From NCBI GenBank assembly GCA_012845835.1, contig JABAKD010000005.1, positions 12,647,205-12,711,204 on the forward strand: a stretch of 64,000 bases of DNA. The letters are read 5' to 3'. Each line of letters opens with the position of its first letter. Position 1 is the stretch's first letter. This document shows, in pieces, positions 1 to 10,115 of this stretch. Source of the DNA: Undaria pinnatifida (lineage: Eukaryota > Sar > Phaeophyceae > Laminariales > Alariaceae). Both the position numbers and the translations under genes were made by a program. The notes beneath the pieces were generated by a model. That model did no database searches, was not told the origin of the DNA, and worked only from the letters and a program-made list of their open reading frames with translations.

Positions 1-246
1 AGCAGCCATTTATTATGTGGACAGCGGGTTGTCGTTCGATGCCTCTTCGGGAGTGTATGGGGGGGAGGACTTGGCCCTTGCGGCTGGAGGAGGCAGGGCC
101 AGGAGAACAGGGAGGTACATCTAGTATTCGTAGTTTTTGGTTGTCGGAAACAACGTTTCACGCTATCATCTGGATGTGTTCTTTCATCATTTTCACGGTT
201 TTTGACACTCACGCTACATTGTCAGATGGCAAATGAAATAATGATA

Positions 247-625
247 TTAATAGACACCTTTGTTAATAAATCTAATAAATCAATTCTCCAGGCAATTCCA
301 TTTAATAGACAGCTTTGTAAATCAATTCTCCAGGCGATTCCATTTTAAGTAGACAACTTTATAAATCCATTATCCAGACAATTATTATACTTAATAGACA
401 CCCTTCTTAATCAGTTGTGCAGACATTTCATTATATTTAATCGACACTTTCTAAGTCTATTGTCCTGGCAACGATATTTAATAGACGGTCTTCTAAAATA
501 AATTATTCTCGCAATTCTATTTCATGAACAACCTTCTAAATCAATTGTCCAGGCAATTCCACTTAATTAATTTCATAGACAGACTTCGAAATCAATTGTC
601 CTGGCAATTCCACTGTTAATACGTG
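247..625. repeat. AT-rich degenerate minisatellite
   Basis: About seven imperfect units of roughly 45-60 bp, each with a version of taatagacac, an ctaaatcaatt-like core and ccaggcaattcca. Units differ by many substitutions and small indels, so this is an old array. The first 246 bases of the window show nothing I recognise. Confidence 0.65.
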
Positions 626-1664
626 CGGAGGCAACGTGAGAAATCAAGTAGTTTTTATTTCTGGCAAATCCAAAAGAGAGGCAGACTGAGAACAGCAGTG
701 TCGAGCCGTGCTCAAATACGTTGTGGCGTGCCAGTCTGTATGTGCTATTTGTATAAGCAATAGACCAACCGCCCATCCCTGTTAGGTAATTAAGGTCTGA
801 CTTCTGTTATCTATAGTGTCGTGTGATTCGGAATCGACCGTGAGATTCGGAATCAGTAGTACGATTAGGAACTGCCGTGCGATCTAGGAATAAGCACGTA
901 TAATTATAGCACGACAGTACTATGAAAATTTATGAGTCACGGAATCTGCGCAGTTGTTGGAAACATAACAATGGTAGCACCCTGGCTTAGGCCACGCCCA
1001 GCACTGATTGGCTTAGAGTATATAACTGCGCGCTGGAATTATGGGTAGTTTGGCCCTTAGGAGCATACTGGGTCTTAGATGTGATTGGCTATGTGTTGGT
1101 TTGCCCCTTACTTCCACTTCAAGTATGCAGCGCGTCACGCGCGTGGCCTTGTGGAAATGACCGACGTAGGCAGTTAGCAGCTTGAGCTCAGGGGTGACGT
1201 CTAGGATGACGCTTTGTATATCTTGCCAGTACGAGAGCCGGTACTTGTAGCTTGGCCAGAGCCAAGCTACCACTCCCACTCCCTCCCCCTCCTCTCCCCC
1301 CCTCAAGTCACTCTTTTTGTATCCTAAGCAAACCAAGCAAGCTTTGCTCGATAGTAAACAGAGATAACTAACATCTGGGTTTTATACGGCTGTCAGCTGT
1401 GTGTGGTCTCGCGATAGACACACCTGTACCCCTTTCTGCATTTCATCTGGGGTGGTACCCTTCAAGGCTACACCTTCACAATTGACGCTTGATAGAGAGT
1501 CTAAGCCCAACGTTTTAGTCTTCTTCTGACAAGAGAGATATACCGGTAATTACTGCACTTCACTTGCAGCGTTCACTCAGCCGTAACATACCTACTCGTA
1601 CACGTACTTGTATATGGCACGTGGCGTCGTTGTCATTCGTTGTGGTATTTTGACGTACACTGAC
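626..1664. other. Unassigned sequence
   Basis: No gene recognised. A short tandem motif resembling gattcggaatc recurs four times at about 826-895. The open frames here are short, lack recognisable domains and overlap on both strands. Confidence 0.4.
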
Positions 1665-2110
1665 TGGTTGTACGACTTATGTATTCCTTCCACAACCGTC
1701 AGATTTGTCCCCTTGACGGATTTAACGTTTCAGCGCACAGATTGAGTTGCCCCGCCCCCGCCCCCCTCCCCCCCCCCCCCCCGCTCCCTCTTGTTCAAAC
1801 CCAGCCCCCCACGCCCCTAAAAACTCCGCCCTCCCTTCACCGGTTTTACGACTTACAGGATACACTTGACAAAATGATGCATTTCCTTCCACAGCTGTCA
1901 GTTTTCCCTTCAAAAACGCGGGTTTCATAGTTTCCGCGCACAGACTAACTAACATCACCCTGTTAACCCTACACTGCTGTAGTTCCAAGGGGAGTCGCCG
2001 ACGCACACCCAGTAATACGCGCGATCGGAGTATCACACGCAGCTTACAAAGATGAGTTTCGACAAAATCTTCGATCTCACAGCTGGAGTGTAATTTTGTT
2101 TTTGTAAGAT
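1665..2110 (-). repeat. R1 dispersed repeat, reverse copy
   Basis: Matches the copies at 29090-29705 and 35020-35470. In this orientation it runs from a ttgtacgactta-like end, through a block ending in a cgcgcacaga motif, a C-rich tract, a second version of the same block, and then the ctcacagctggagtgta end. The two blocks within the element resemble each other, which points to an internal duplication. The C tract and proline-rich readings explain the apparent open frames here. Confidence 0.8.
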
Positions 2111-2202
2111 GTTTATAGACTAGACTAAGCAGCTATGTTCGAATATTTAAAAGCACTTGTACGGTATTAATCCATCTCTTATACGGAGTATTAAAGTATT
2201 AA

Positions 2203-2302
2203 CAGCAGCAACAGCAGTATTTATACTACTGCTACTATTGATACAATAACTACTACAATACTACTACCACTACTACCACCACTACTACTACTTACTACTG
2301 TA
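2203..2302. repeat. Trinucleotide-rich microsatellite
   Basis: Imperfect runs of CAG/CAA followed by TAC and CTA triplets. It marks ordinary microsatellite expansion and codes for nothing recognisable. Confidence 0.7.
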
Positions 2303-3403
2303 GAATAATATGGTGCCTTGTATGTTGCCAATACATATCGTACTATCAGGGAACACAGAGTAGACAGTGAAAATGATTGCAACAACAGGTATGAATAGAA
2401 ATAGTCAGTAGACAGCTACCCAGAGTCACGTAGACTACCGTATATGGCAGGGTATACCACACCCCATCTTGTATACCGCACCCCCACCGTATACCACCCG
2501 AGTGGCCATTATTCTAAACTCCTAAACGATCACCCCAGTTCTCACCTGGGGTACGGTGTATACCACACCCCCCTGAGGAAATGCCTCATTATCATCCATT
2601 ATGACATCCCCAAATTATCACCGCGGGTGAAAACGTGCCGAGATCAACAAAAAAACGAGTACCGGCACCGGAACAGCACTGCAGCAGGAGCACACGAGGT
2701 GTGCGAGAGTACCACATCTTACCGTATGGAGATCAGCCAGCAACAGGGAGGTGGAGGAGGTACTGAGCCGAGGTGCAAGCGTGGTCCATCGCAACGGGCA
2801 AAACATGTCTGCGGATCACACTTCATGCGCCCATGATGCGTTACGGTACGGTAGGTAGTGTACTCCGTGTCAGGAGAGGATTCTGACTATTAATACCATC
2901 TCCGGCTTGAATAGCGTTGGATTGCCATCAGGGAGCTACCGATAGCGAGCTGCACAGAGGAATTACATTACGTTGAAATAAGCATTGCTTTCAGATCAAA
3001 TCGTGTGATCTACGATACCGGGGTATGTTACTCACACCGCTTTGAGGTGTGCTATGACACCCCGTTGTCACACTCAGGAAAAAGAGAGGAGATCAAGAGA
3101 GAGGGAGTTCATTGGCCGGCAGCAGCCGGGGAAGGGGTGAAGGATATTGCGAGGGCGGTGCAAAACGCGAGCAGGCAGAACCCTTTGTATGGACTGCTGA
3201 TTCACAATGATGGCAGGTGGTTAACGGGGGGGACATTGCTCCCGTGGATGGAGGAGAGGGAAGGAACAAAGGTGGGTGCTTGCGGAGGAGTGCATGCTTG
3301 GCTGGGGACCGGAACACGGATGCAATAGGGGGCGCTTCCCCAAGCGATAGAGGGTAAAAGAGAAAGGATCAACGCGCCGTCAGCAAGGGTTTTACGCCCG
3401 CAT
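2303..3403. other. Unassigned sequence
   Basis: Contains a few near-repeats of gtataccacaccccc at 2444-2572. Open frames of 130 and 107 codons occur on the plus strand, but they have no recognisable domain, no support from codon pattern and no related copy elsewhere in the window. Confidence 0.4.
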
Positions 3404-4340
3404 CGCAGACGGCTGATTCATTAAGATTGAAGGAGGATCGGGAAGAGTTCCCGAGCTGCGGTGACGCCATGAGAACGGAAGGAGGTAGCCGTGTCGGACC
3501 AACAGTAGTGTTTGGGGTATTGGGATTGGAATGACGGTGTGGAATGGAATGTGTCTGACGCTGGGCAATCGATTGTTTTGGTTGAAATTGAGTTGTGAGC
3601 TTGCTTGTAACGAGAAACTTTTTGTTTAGGATGACAAATATCTCCCCCAGTCTAAATGAACTGCACTACTACTAGAGGGTGCGTTCGGTCCAGATTGACC
3701 TATACGTTGTGAGGGTTTTGAGCAGGACAACGTCCCGCCGCTGAGAGTGCCACACGTTTCGTCGTGCCGTGTGCAGAACACATGTAGATCGAGTTTCTTG
3801 AGTTGATCGCGTTTTCGTATAATACGGAGTTTCGTTTTTCCCGGTTCAGCTAGGTCAGGTACTGGGCACTGGTATCTCGAGTAAATCGGGGATAATCAGG
3901 GAGGAAATGTTCTGATTTTCGGAGTGGAGTATATATTTTATTTAGTCGATTTCCGATAATTGTGCCGTTTTTCCTGGCCCTTTCCGAGAATAATACCGAT
4001 TTCACCAGGCAACGATTTTCGAGAATATTTCATGATTTCTGCATGAGACTGTTGGTATTTTTGTTTGAGACGTGAAGCTTTGTTAAATTGAGGATTGGAT
4101 TTTGAGTTGTTGCTGCTTTCGGATACTGAGTTTGTGGTTCTGAGTTTGATATGAGTTCATTTCGATATGACAATGTATCAACCATGCCGTGTGATACCGT
4201 GTTGTGCCTTGTCATGCACAAAACAGGTGGGATATTAGTAGGGTCGTCGTGTATAATGAGTAGGGAGGATGATGATTGTACTCAGGAACACGACGGAGAG
4301 GATTCATCGTACATCGAGGAGTTCTATGCTGAATAGGGAT
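3404..4340 (+). repeat. D1 LTR-like dispersed repeat, plus copy
   Basis: Homologous, in inverted orientation, to about 54790-56000. Shared landmarks in order are gacgccatgaga (near 3465), ttgtgagcttgcttg (near 3595), tttttcccggttcagcta (near 3835) and a block around 4147-4310 whose translation is similar in both copies. The partner lies just upstream of the minus-strand gag at 54 kb, so D1 may be the LTR or leader of that retrotransposon family. Ends with terminal TG/CA could not be fixed. Confidence 0.7.
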
Positions 4341-4574
4341 TCTGGTAGTGGGATATTGGGATGTTGGGATGTTATGAGCTGTTCATCCGCTCATCTCGAT
4401 GTCGCTGGTTGTTAAGCTCCTTATGATATCGCATCAGTCTCGACGACCCGACAATATAATAGAGAGTTCTGCGTCATCACCTTGAGTCACAACCACGCGT
4501 TCCCGTGCCAGCTGGGCATACACCTTTACAGATCGATCAACAGTGAGTGACTGATCGTTGCATTGAACGTGAAA

Positions 4575-4900
4575 ACGTTGTCGGGGCTCGATCTGTTGTG
4601 CACCAACCACACACATACACCGTGACTACTGTCACAAAGACAATAGCTTGAATGACGTTGTACTGATGCTGTCGTGCTGCTGCATCCTGATATTGTGACA
4701 GCACACACATACCTGATACGTACACACAGTATAGAAGCACACGAACAACGTATACGCACGGAAGTGCCGTCTGTTGCCGGCACAAAGGAGAGAGCTCAGA
4801 GCGCGGCTGCTGTTGCACCGTGACTGCCACGAGTACTGAGCCTTGAGGACCATGTGTGATGCAGTAGCATAGCAGCACAACGAGAACAAACATACGAATA
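4575..4900. repeat. Fragment related to the 7.5-9.3 kb repeat
   Basis: The stretch 4592-4690, with gtgcaccaaccacac followed by catacaccgtgactact, matches 8675-8765 in the same orientation. Further similarity (gaagtgccgtctgttgc) corresponds to about 8920. The short hydrophobic and cysteine-rich frames on the minus strand are by-products. 4341-4574 shows nothing recognisable. Confidence 0.55.
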
Positions 4901-4910
4901 CGAGTTTCTA

Positions 4911-5194
4911 TGTTGCGGCGGACAACGTGGGGGCATAAACGTACGGTGGGCCGTGTCCGTGGCCTGGTGGTTGCGACTGACCGGGCTCAGAAAAGTGGTG
5001 GTCCGTTCTGTGGGCGAGGGATAGAACGTTCCGTTTGGTCGGTGATTACGCCGACTTAATCGACAACGACTTCCCACGAAGGTGGTGCACCACTGCACCT
5101 CTGGGATACCGGGCATTTAGGGCCAACACCACCGGTGAATAAATACATATCAACTGTTCACTCGTGAATAAACGACTCTTTGCTTTGCATCGCA
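4911..5194 (+). repeat. Left LTR of the 4.9-7.0 kb element
   Basis: Starts tgttgcggcggacaacg and ends near tttgcatcgca, so TG...CA ends are plausible. Shared internal landmarks with the right LTR are ccgtgtccgtggcctg, cagaaaagtggtggtccg and gaaggtggtgcacc. I see several substitutions and small indels between the pair, so the insertion is not recent. Confidence 0.75.
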
Positions 5195-5284
5195 AGCTTC
5201 TAGAACTCCTTTTGACCTTCGGGGTGTCGCTGTTGATCCGGAATGATGCTGGGGAGAAGTTCACAGCGCGCAGGTGGTGACATA

Positions 5285-6420
5285 TTTGCGCCAGTGGCTG
5301 AGAGTGTCGATAGACTATTGTCCCGTCAATCACCCCGGGGCCCAGGGAGCGGCCAAAAGGGATGGGGGTCGCTTCAGAAAATATTCGTTCGAACTCTGTA
5401 AGTCTTGGCCCAGAATATGGGACCGGTATGTGCTCCCCGCATGTTGGATGCAGCGTGCCATCCCAGATCCTAGCCTACCCTCGTCTCCGATACAATTTAG
5501 CCTACGGTTCGGTCGAGATGCTCGCACACAGTTGGATTCGACTACGCCTGCCTGTCATGGATGGTGTGGAATATCAAGGGGGATTAGACGATTTCGTGGC
5601 GGACCAGCAACAAGCCTTCAGAGAGGTACGCGAAGCCCTGAAGGAAAGGCAAGTAGCTAAAATCGCTACAGGCGAAGATACAATGACCACATCAGTCGTA
5701 TCTCGCCTGGGGGACAAGCCAAGGTAGGTGACGACGTGCTGGCTAGGGAGGCAGCCAGTAGATTATGGCACATGAACATTGGACAGGACCATGGCGAGTG
5801 GTCCGCACGATACACCCAGGGCTCAGTTACGCCGTGCACCTAAACGGTCGCAGCATAAGGAGGGGAATAGTGTCTGCGGCGGGCATGAAACCGTTCCACC
5901 AGCGCCCGGTAGAACTTCGCTATGCATTTAAGGACGAGTTCGCGCACTTTGTCTAGGGACCGGATGTTGGACTTGCCGAGGTTTCCACTGCAGCAGCACC
6001 GTTATATGCGCTAATCGACCGCAAGGCCTCGTGGATCAGAGAGGACACGTGGATCTGGGAGTACAAGGGAAGGCATCAGGACGGATTATAATCTAACTGG
6101 CTGCATGAGGAAGAGGCACAAGAAAGCTTCACGCCGGTACAGCTAGACGTGTTTGACGCTTTGCAGGAGCAGTAACATGGAGCTGATCACAGGCTCCACC
6201 ACCAGGAATTCCAACAAAGGGGGAAAGGAAAGCGGCTTCAAGGGAAATAGCGTTAAAGGTACACCCTAGAGGAACCAAAATCAGGAGGGAATTCGCAGAC
6301 CGGCTGCCGGAGAAGGGGATTCGTCGGAGAGGTGTACGATTTTAGCGACCCGTACTGGCGCGTAAGATATCCAGAGGGTGACTGGGAGGAGCCTAATCGT
6401 TAAGAGCTCAACCAAGGGAA
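5285..6420 (+). pseudogene. Ty3/gypsy integrase C-terminal region, broken
   Basis: Integrase joins the cDNA copy of a retrotransposon to host DNA in the nucleus. The remnant starts near the end of the catalytic core with VNHPGAQGAAKR, the counterpart of the usual HPxxxGxxER motif that includes the catalytic Glu; here that position reads Lys. After a frame change it continues with GGLDDFVADQQQAFREVREAL (about 5580-5640) and HWTGPWRVVRTIHPGLSY (about 5773-5830), a GPY/F-like module. Several stops follow, then FVGEVYDFSDPYWRVRYPEG (about 6319-6378), which looks like a Tudor/chromo-like targeting fold. At least one frameshift and four in-frame stops show it is dead. It is a different integrase lineage from the 46-54 kb element, whose tail sequence differs. 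Confidence 0.75.
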
Positions 6421-6562
6421 GGAGTTGGCGACAAGTTGAGCTCTTAACAAGCTGAGAGCGCTGAATCTGGAAAGGAGGCGCAATGCCAATAACTGTGAGG
6501 GGAGAGGAATTGGCGAACTCAGCCTAAACCGTTTGCTCAAGCGGCAGGTCTGACTGGGAAGG

Positions 6563-6745
6563 GTAAAATACGCTCCGTTGACCGAGGCTGCATTATTTTA
6601 AGCTCTGAAGGGACGTACCAGACTTGGAAGGGTGTTGCAGCGGCCAGCGTGGGAGCACTCCGTTGACCGGGGCCGCATTCTTTTAAGTTTTGGAGGACCG
6701 TACCAGACTTGGGGGGGCGTTGCGGCGGACAACGTGGAAGCATAA
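6563..6745 (+). repeat. ~90-bp duplication at the LTR boundary
   Basis: Two tandem copies sharing ctccgttgaccg, gcattnttttaag and gtaccagacttgg. The second copy runs directly into the right LTR through a short G-run that would be the polypurine tract. The first copy also carries a degraded version of the LTR start (gttgcagcgg), so the duplication includes the LTR edge. Confidence 0.7.
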
Positions 6746-7016
6746 CAGTACGGCGGGCCGTGTCCGTGGCCTGATGGTTGCGACTAACCGGGCGCAGAAA
6801 AGTGGTGGTCCGTTCCTTGAGCGAGGGATAGGACGTTTAGTCTGTTCGGTGATTGCGCTGACATGATCAATAACACCTTCCCGCGAAGGTGGTGCACCGC
6901 TGCACCTCTGGGATGCCGGGTATTTAGTGTCAATACCACCCGTGAAAAGAAATAAAAATTCAACAGGCATGTCAACTGTTCACCCGTGAATAAACGGGTG
7001 CTCGCTTTTGCATACA
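6719..7016 (+). repeat. Right LTR of the 4.9-7.0 kb element
   Basis: Matches 4911-5194 over its length, ending near tttgcataca. It is about 14 bp longer than the left LTR because of small indels, for example a gaaaagaaat insertion in the 3' third. Confidence 0.75.
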
Positions 7017-7499
7017 CATTACCTGTCATCTGTGGTACCACACTTTTGTGAGACTCAACGGTTCGACCCAGCTGGGTTTCTGAAGTCAAGTGTCAGACCA
7101 AACTCTACTCGGACTGCGGATTGGAAAGCGGAGGAAACAAAAGGGACAGCTGTATTCTGATAACTATTTTCGAATCCCCAAGACAGCAGGGTGAGCCATG
7201 ACCAGCTCTGGGGAAGTATAGTCTAGTGCCGTACGTCTGAATCGCTGTCGATACATCTATGGGCCATGCGCGGCTCTGTGAAACGAGGCGGGCGGCAGTA
7301 CGGGCCCTGCTATGTGGGTCTTGCCCTGAGCAACTACCGCCCAGATGCGGTACAATAACTCGAGAAATAGTAGCTAAGTGCCATTCTCCCAGGTAGGCGA
7401 GAGGAGAGAGGTAGTTTTTTCATGCGACGTGTGTTTACATGTTCAGTGCGACGTGCACAACAGAAGTCACAGGGGTAGGTGCAACAAATATGTATGGCG
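7017..7499. other. Unassigned sequence
   Basis: Nothing recognised apart from the start of the 7.5-9.3 kb repeat at the right edge. Confidence 0.4.
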
Positions 7500-9295
7500 T
7501 CCGAGAGATGTTCTGCTGTTGCTGCTGCTGCTGCTGCTGCTCGGGCCGTACGTAGCTGCGTCGTGGCAGACAGCAGAAAGGGCACAAGGGGTTAGACTGA
7601 TGATGATGTCGCACAGCGGGTGGAAAAGCCGAGACAAGTAAAAAATAAACGGAAGAGGTTATTTAAAACGAGCAAAACCAATGTGGGGTTTCCCACGAAC
7701 ATGGCTCAGCGAGGCGGAACACAACCCCTTGACAGAAAGAGCCAGCTCTGCGACGTGGAATGCTCAGAGCACCTACACGGAGCTCGGCCGGAATCCAGAC
7801 ATGAATAACGATTTATCGGCGGCCCCCTTCCTTGCCGCTGCTTTTTTGCTGCTGCTGTATGTTTCGTTTACAAGGCATGAGGCGATGGTCTTTGCTTCAT
7901 TGCTATTATTGTGCTTACCATCCAACAACGTGCAGCATGAGTTTCAACGTTGGTTAATAGTCATAACATTACCCCAAAAGAAGAGGGATTGGTGGTTTTA
8001 CATTAGAGGTGACAACGTTATCGTCAATATACACATAATAAAGAAGCGAGCACACATGCACACAGAAACACCGCCCGTGGCTGCACAAAGGAGTGCTCCT
8101 GCTGCTAGAGAGGAGGAAAAAACTGGAGTGATGATGCCGCTATATAACGGGCGGGAAAGCAGAGCGGGCTAAACAAATGAGAGAGCGGATCGGGCTATTA
8201 TATGATACTTATAATAATAATAGCTAAATATTGTGGGGTTTTCCATGCACCTGCTCGCCTTGGCGAGGCGGAACGCAACTCCTTAAAGAGCTAGGTTAGC
8301 GACGTTGCATGCTCAAAGCACCGCCACGGAGCTTAGGCTGGGATCCAGACATGCGTCGTAATGAACCGACGCCCCCCTGGCTTGCCCCGTTGCCGAAAAT
8401 GTGAGAAAAAACTCGGTCGCCCGAGAACAGCACGCCAATTTTTTTTTGCATATTTTAGAATACAAGATTCCCCTTCGGGATGTAGTTAACTTGACATCCC
8501 GGGGACATCTTAAGTCGAAAAGGGGAAACACGGGCGTTCCAATGATATGTACGGTTTGAGCTACATCACTGATTTTGCTGCTGCTGCATGCTTCGTATAC
8601 CTGGTGTGAGGTCCGACGATGTGTGTTCGACTGCTGCGTTGCGCGTGGTAATGTTGTCGTGGTTCGATCTCCTGCTGCTGTGCACCAGCCACACGCACAT
8701 ACACGATGACTACTGGCGCAAAGGCGAGAGCTTGAGGCGTGGATACCGTTGTACCGCTGCTGCCCTGTCTGCTGCTGTACTGGCGTATACTCCTTTCGTG
8801 GATGCTAGGCTGAGCGGTTGCTTGCAAAAAACAAATTATGCCTCTCTTCTCAATCGTTTAGTGTGGCACCCACCCCACCCACGCATATTCTATACAGAAG
8901 CGCACATGCGTACACACAGAAGAACCGTCCGTGGCTGTCGCGAAGGAACGCTGCTGCTGCTGCTGCGTCGTGGTAGACAGCAGAGAGGCTAGCAAAGTTT
9001 AACTGATGATATTGTAAGGCGGGCGGGAAAGCAGAGCGAACACGAAAATGCGAGAGGGGAGCGGGCTATAAAAAAAAAATGAGGGGTTTTCCGTGCACCT
9101 GCTCGGCTTGAGCAGCGAGGCGGAACGCAGCCCCTTTTGAAAAAAAAACCAGCTCAGCAACGTTGGATGGTCAGGGCATCACTCCGGAGCTCGGCCGCAA
9201 TCAAGACATGCGTCGAATGTACCAATGGGCGCGCCATTCTCGCCCTACAGCCGTGGGTGCGAGACGAAACCCTCGGCCGCCGCAGAACAGAAAGC
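7500..9295 (+). repeat. Three diverged tandem copies of a ~0.55-0.85-kb unit
   Basis: A ~200-bp module recurs at about 7680-7835, 8225-8430 and 9078-9290. Each has a ggggttttccntgcacctgct-like start, gaggcggaac, a cggagct-ggc motif and ccagacatg. Between them recur a CTG-rich stretch, a gtggcagacagcag-like motif and gggcgggaaagcagagcg. Unit lengths differ because of indels. A 163-codon plus-strand frame at 7681-8172 crosses unit boundaries and is not credible as a gene. Related fragments lie at 4592-4780. Confidence 0.7.
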
Positions 9296-9384
9296 CTGAA
9301 AAGTAGGTGCATATTTTACATAGCAGGTAGACGTATACGTGATGTATGTGCGTTCTTCACATTAACCTGATATTCCACCCATCT

Positions 9385-9640
9385 ACAATCAGCACAACCG
9401 GTGTCCGTGCCGATGCCTCATAGAGAGAGGAGCGCTGTGGTCACGAACTATGTACGAGACAGAGTTGCACGTTACAGCAGAGAAGGCGGGCAAGTGGTAT
9501 CGGGAGGGTCCTCGAAGCAGCCGAATGGTTTATGGTGTCTTCGCGAGAGGTACACATTGCCGCAAAGAGAGCGGGCAAGTGATACCGGGAGCGTCCTCGA
9601 AGCAGCCGAATGGTTTATGGTGTGTTCGCGATGAAGAGCT
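9385..9640 (+). repeat. Dispersed repeat plus 85-bp tandem duplication
   Basis: 9385-9480 (cagcacaaccggtgtccgtg and following) resembles 43395-43500. It is followed by two units of 85 bp starting at 9486 and 9571 (gcgggcaagtg, tcctcgaagcagccg, atggtttatggtgt). The second unit is cut short at about 9635. Confidence 0.75.
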
Positions 9641-9649
9641 CCACCCACA

Positions 9650-10060
9650 GCACTATACCTACCCTCCTGAACTCAGCGGGGGTCCCAGGCCGGCATCTCT
9701 GTAAAACCCGGCTCGGTAGGAGGGCCCAAATTCATGAACATAAACAGATTATCAGAGAGGGTTATTTTTCCTGCATACTGTAGTCGGTGTAGCTCCCAAA
9801 CGGTGGTTATATGTTGCGGATCGTAAGAACCTGCCTGCGCAAATCGTGGCAATAGCCCACACATGCCAGTGGGTCTGTCCCCAGATGCCACAGGTGCATG
9901 GCCAGGTAGCACGTAGAGGAGGGGGAAAGAGCTCGCAGCGCCGTGCAGCCCGGATGCATGGCGCCCAAAGCCGAAGCGAGCGCGGGGGGGTAGGGGGACC
10001 GCGGTTGAAGGAAGCAAGAAGGGGACGACAGGCAGGGTAGCAAGACACCAGGCCGACTAG
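9650..10060 (-). mobile_element. LINE fragment related to 13.1-13.35 kb
   Basis: Shares tgaactcagc-ggg, cccagatgccaca and neighbouring motifs with about 13095-13340 in the same orientation. The 13.1-13.35 kb stretch lies inside the LINE relic, so this is probably a second scrap of the same family. No continuous frame survives. Confidence 0.5.
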
Positions 10061-10115
10061 TAGGTAGCTCTAGAGCCTGTCTGCGTAACCTCAAACTACT
10101 GCGACTACCTTGTGT

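Larger units (their letters stand above)
4911..7016 (+). mobile_element. Internally deleted Ty3/gypsy LTR element
   Basis: Two direct repeats of about 284 and 298 bp (4911-5194 and 6719-7016) flank 1.5 kb. The only recognisable coding remnant inside is the C-terminal part of a gypsy integrase, in plus orientation. Gag, protease, reverse transcriptase, RNase H and the integrase N-terminus are missing, so the element has lost most of its interior. No convincing target-site duplication was found (flanks agttt-cta versus catta-cc), and the right LTR begins CG rather than TG. It cannot be autonomous. Confidence 0.75.

Noticed and set aside
4151-4336. Small acidic protein similar to a minus-strand reading at 54753-54983
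   Set aside because: The similarity comes from the D1 repeat at DNA level; frames break outside the shared block and no coding constraint is evident.
7681-8172. 163-codon plus-strand frame with a hydrophobic middle
   Set aside because: Crosses boundaries between diverged tandem repeat units, and the corresponding frame is not open in the sister units.
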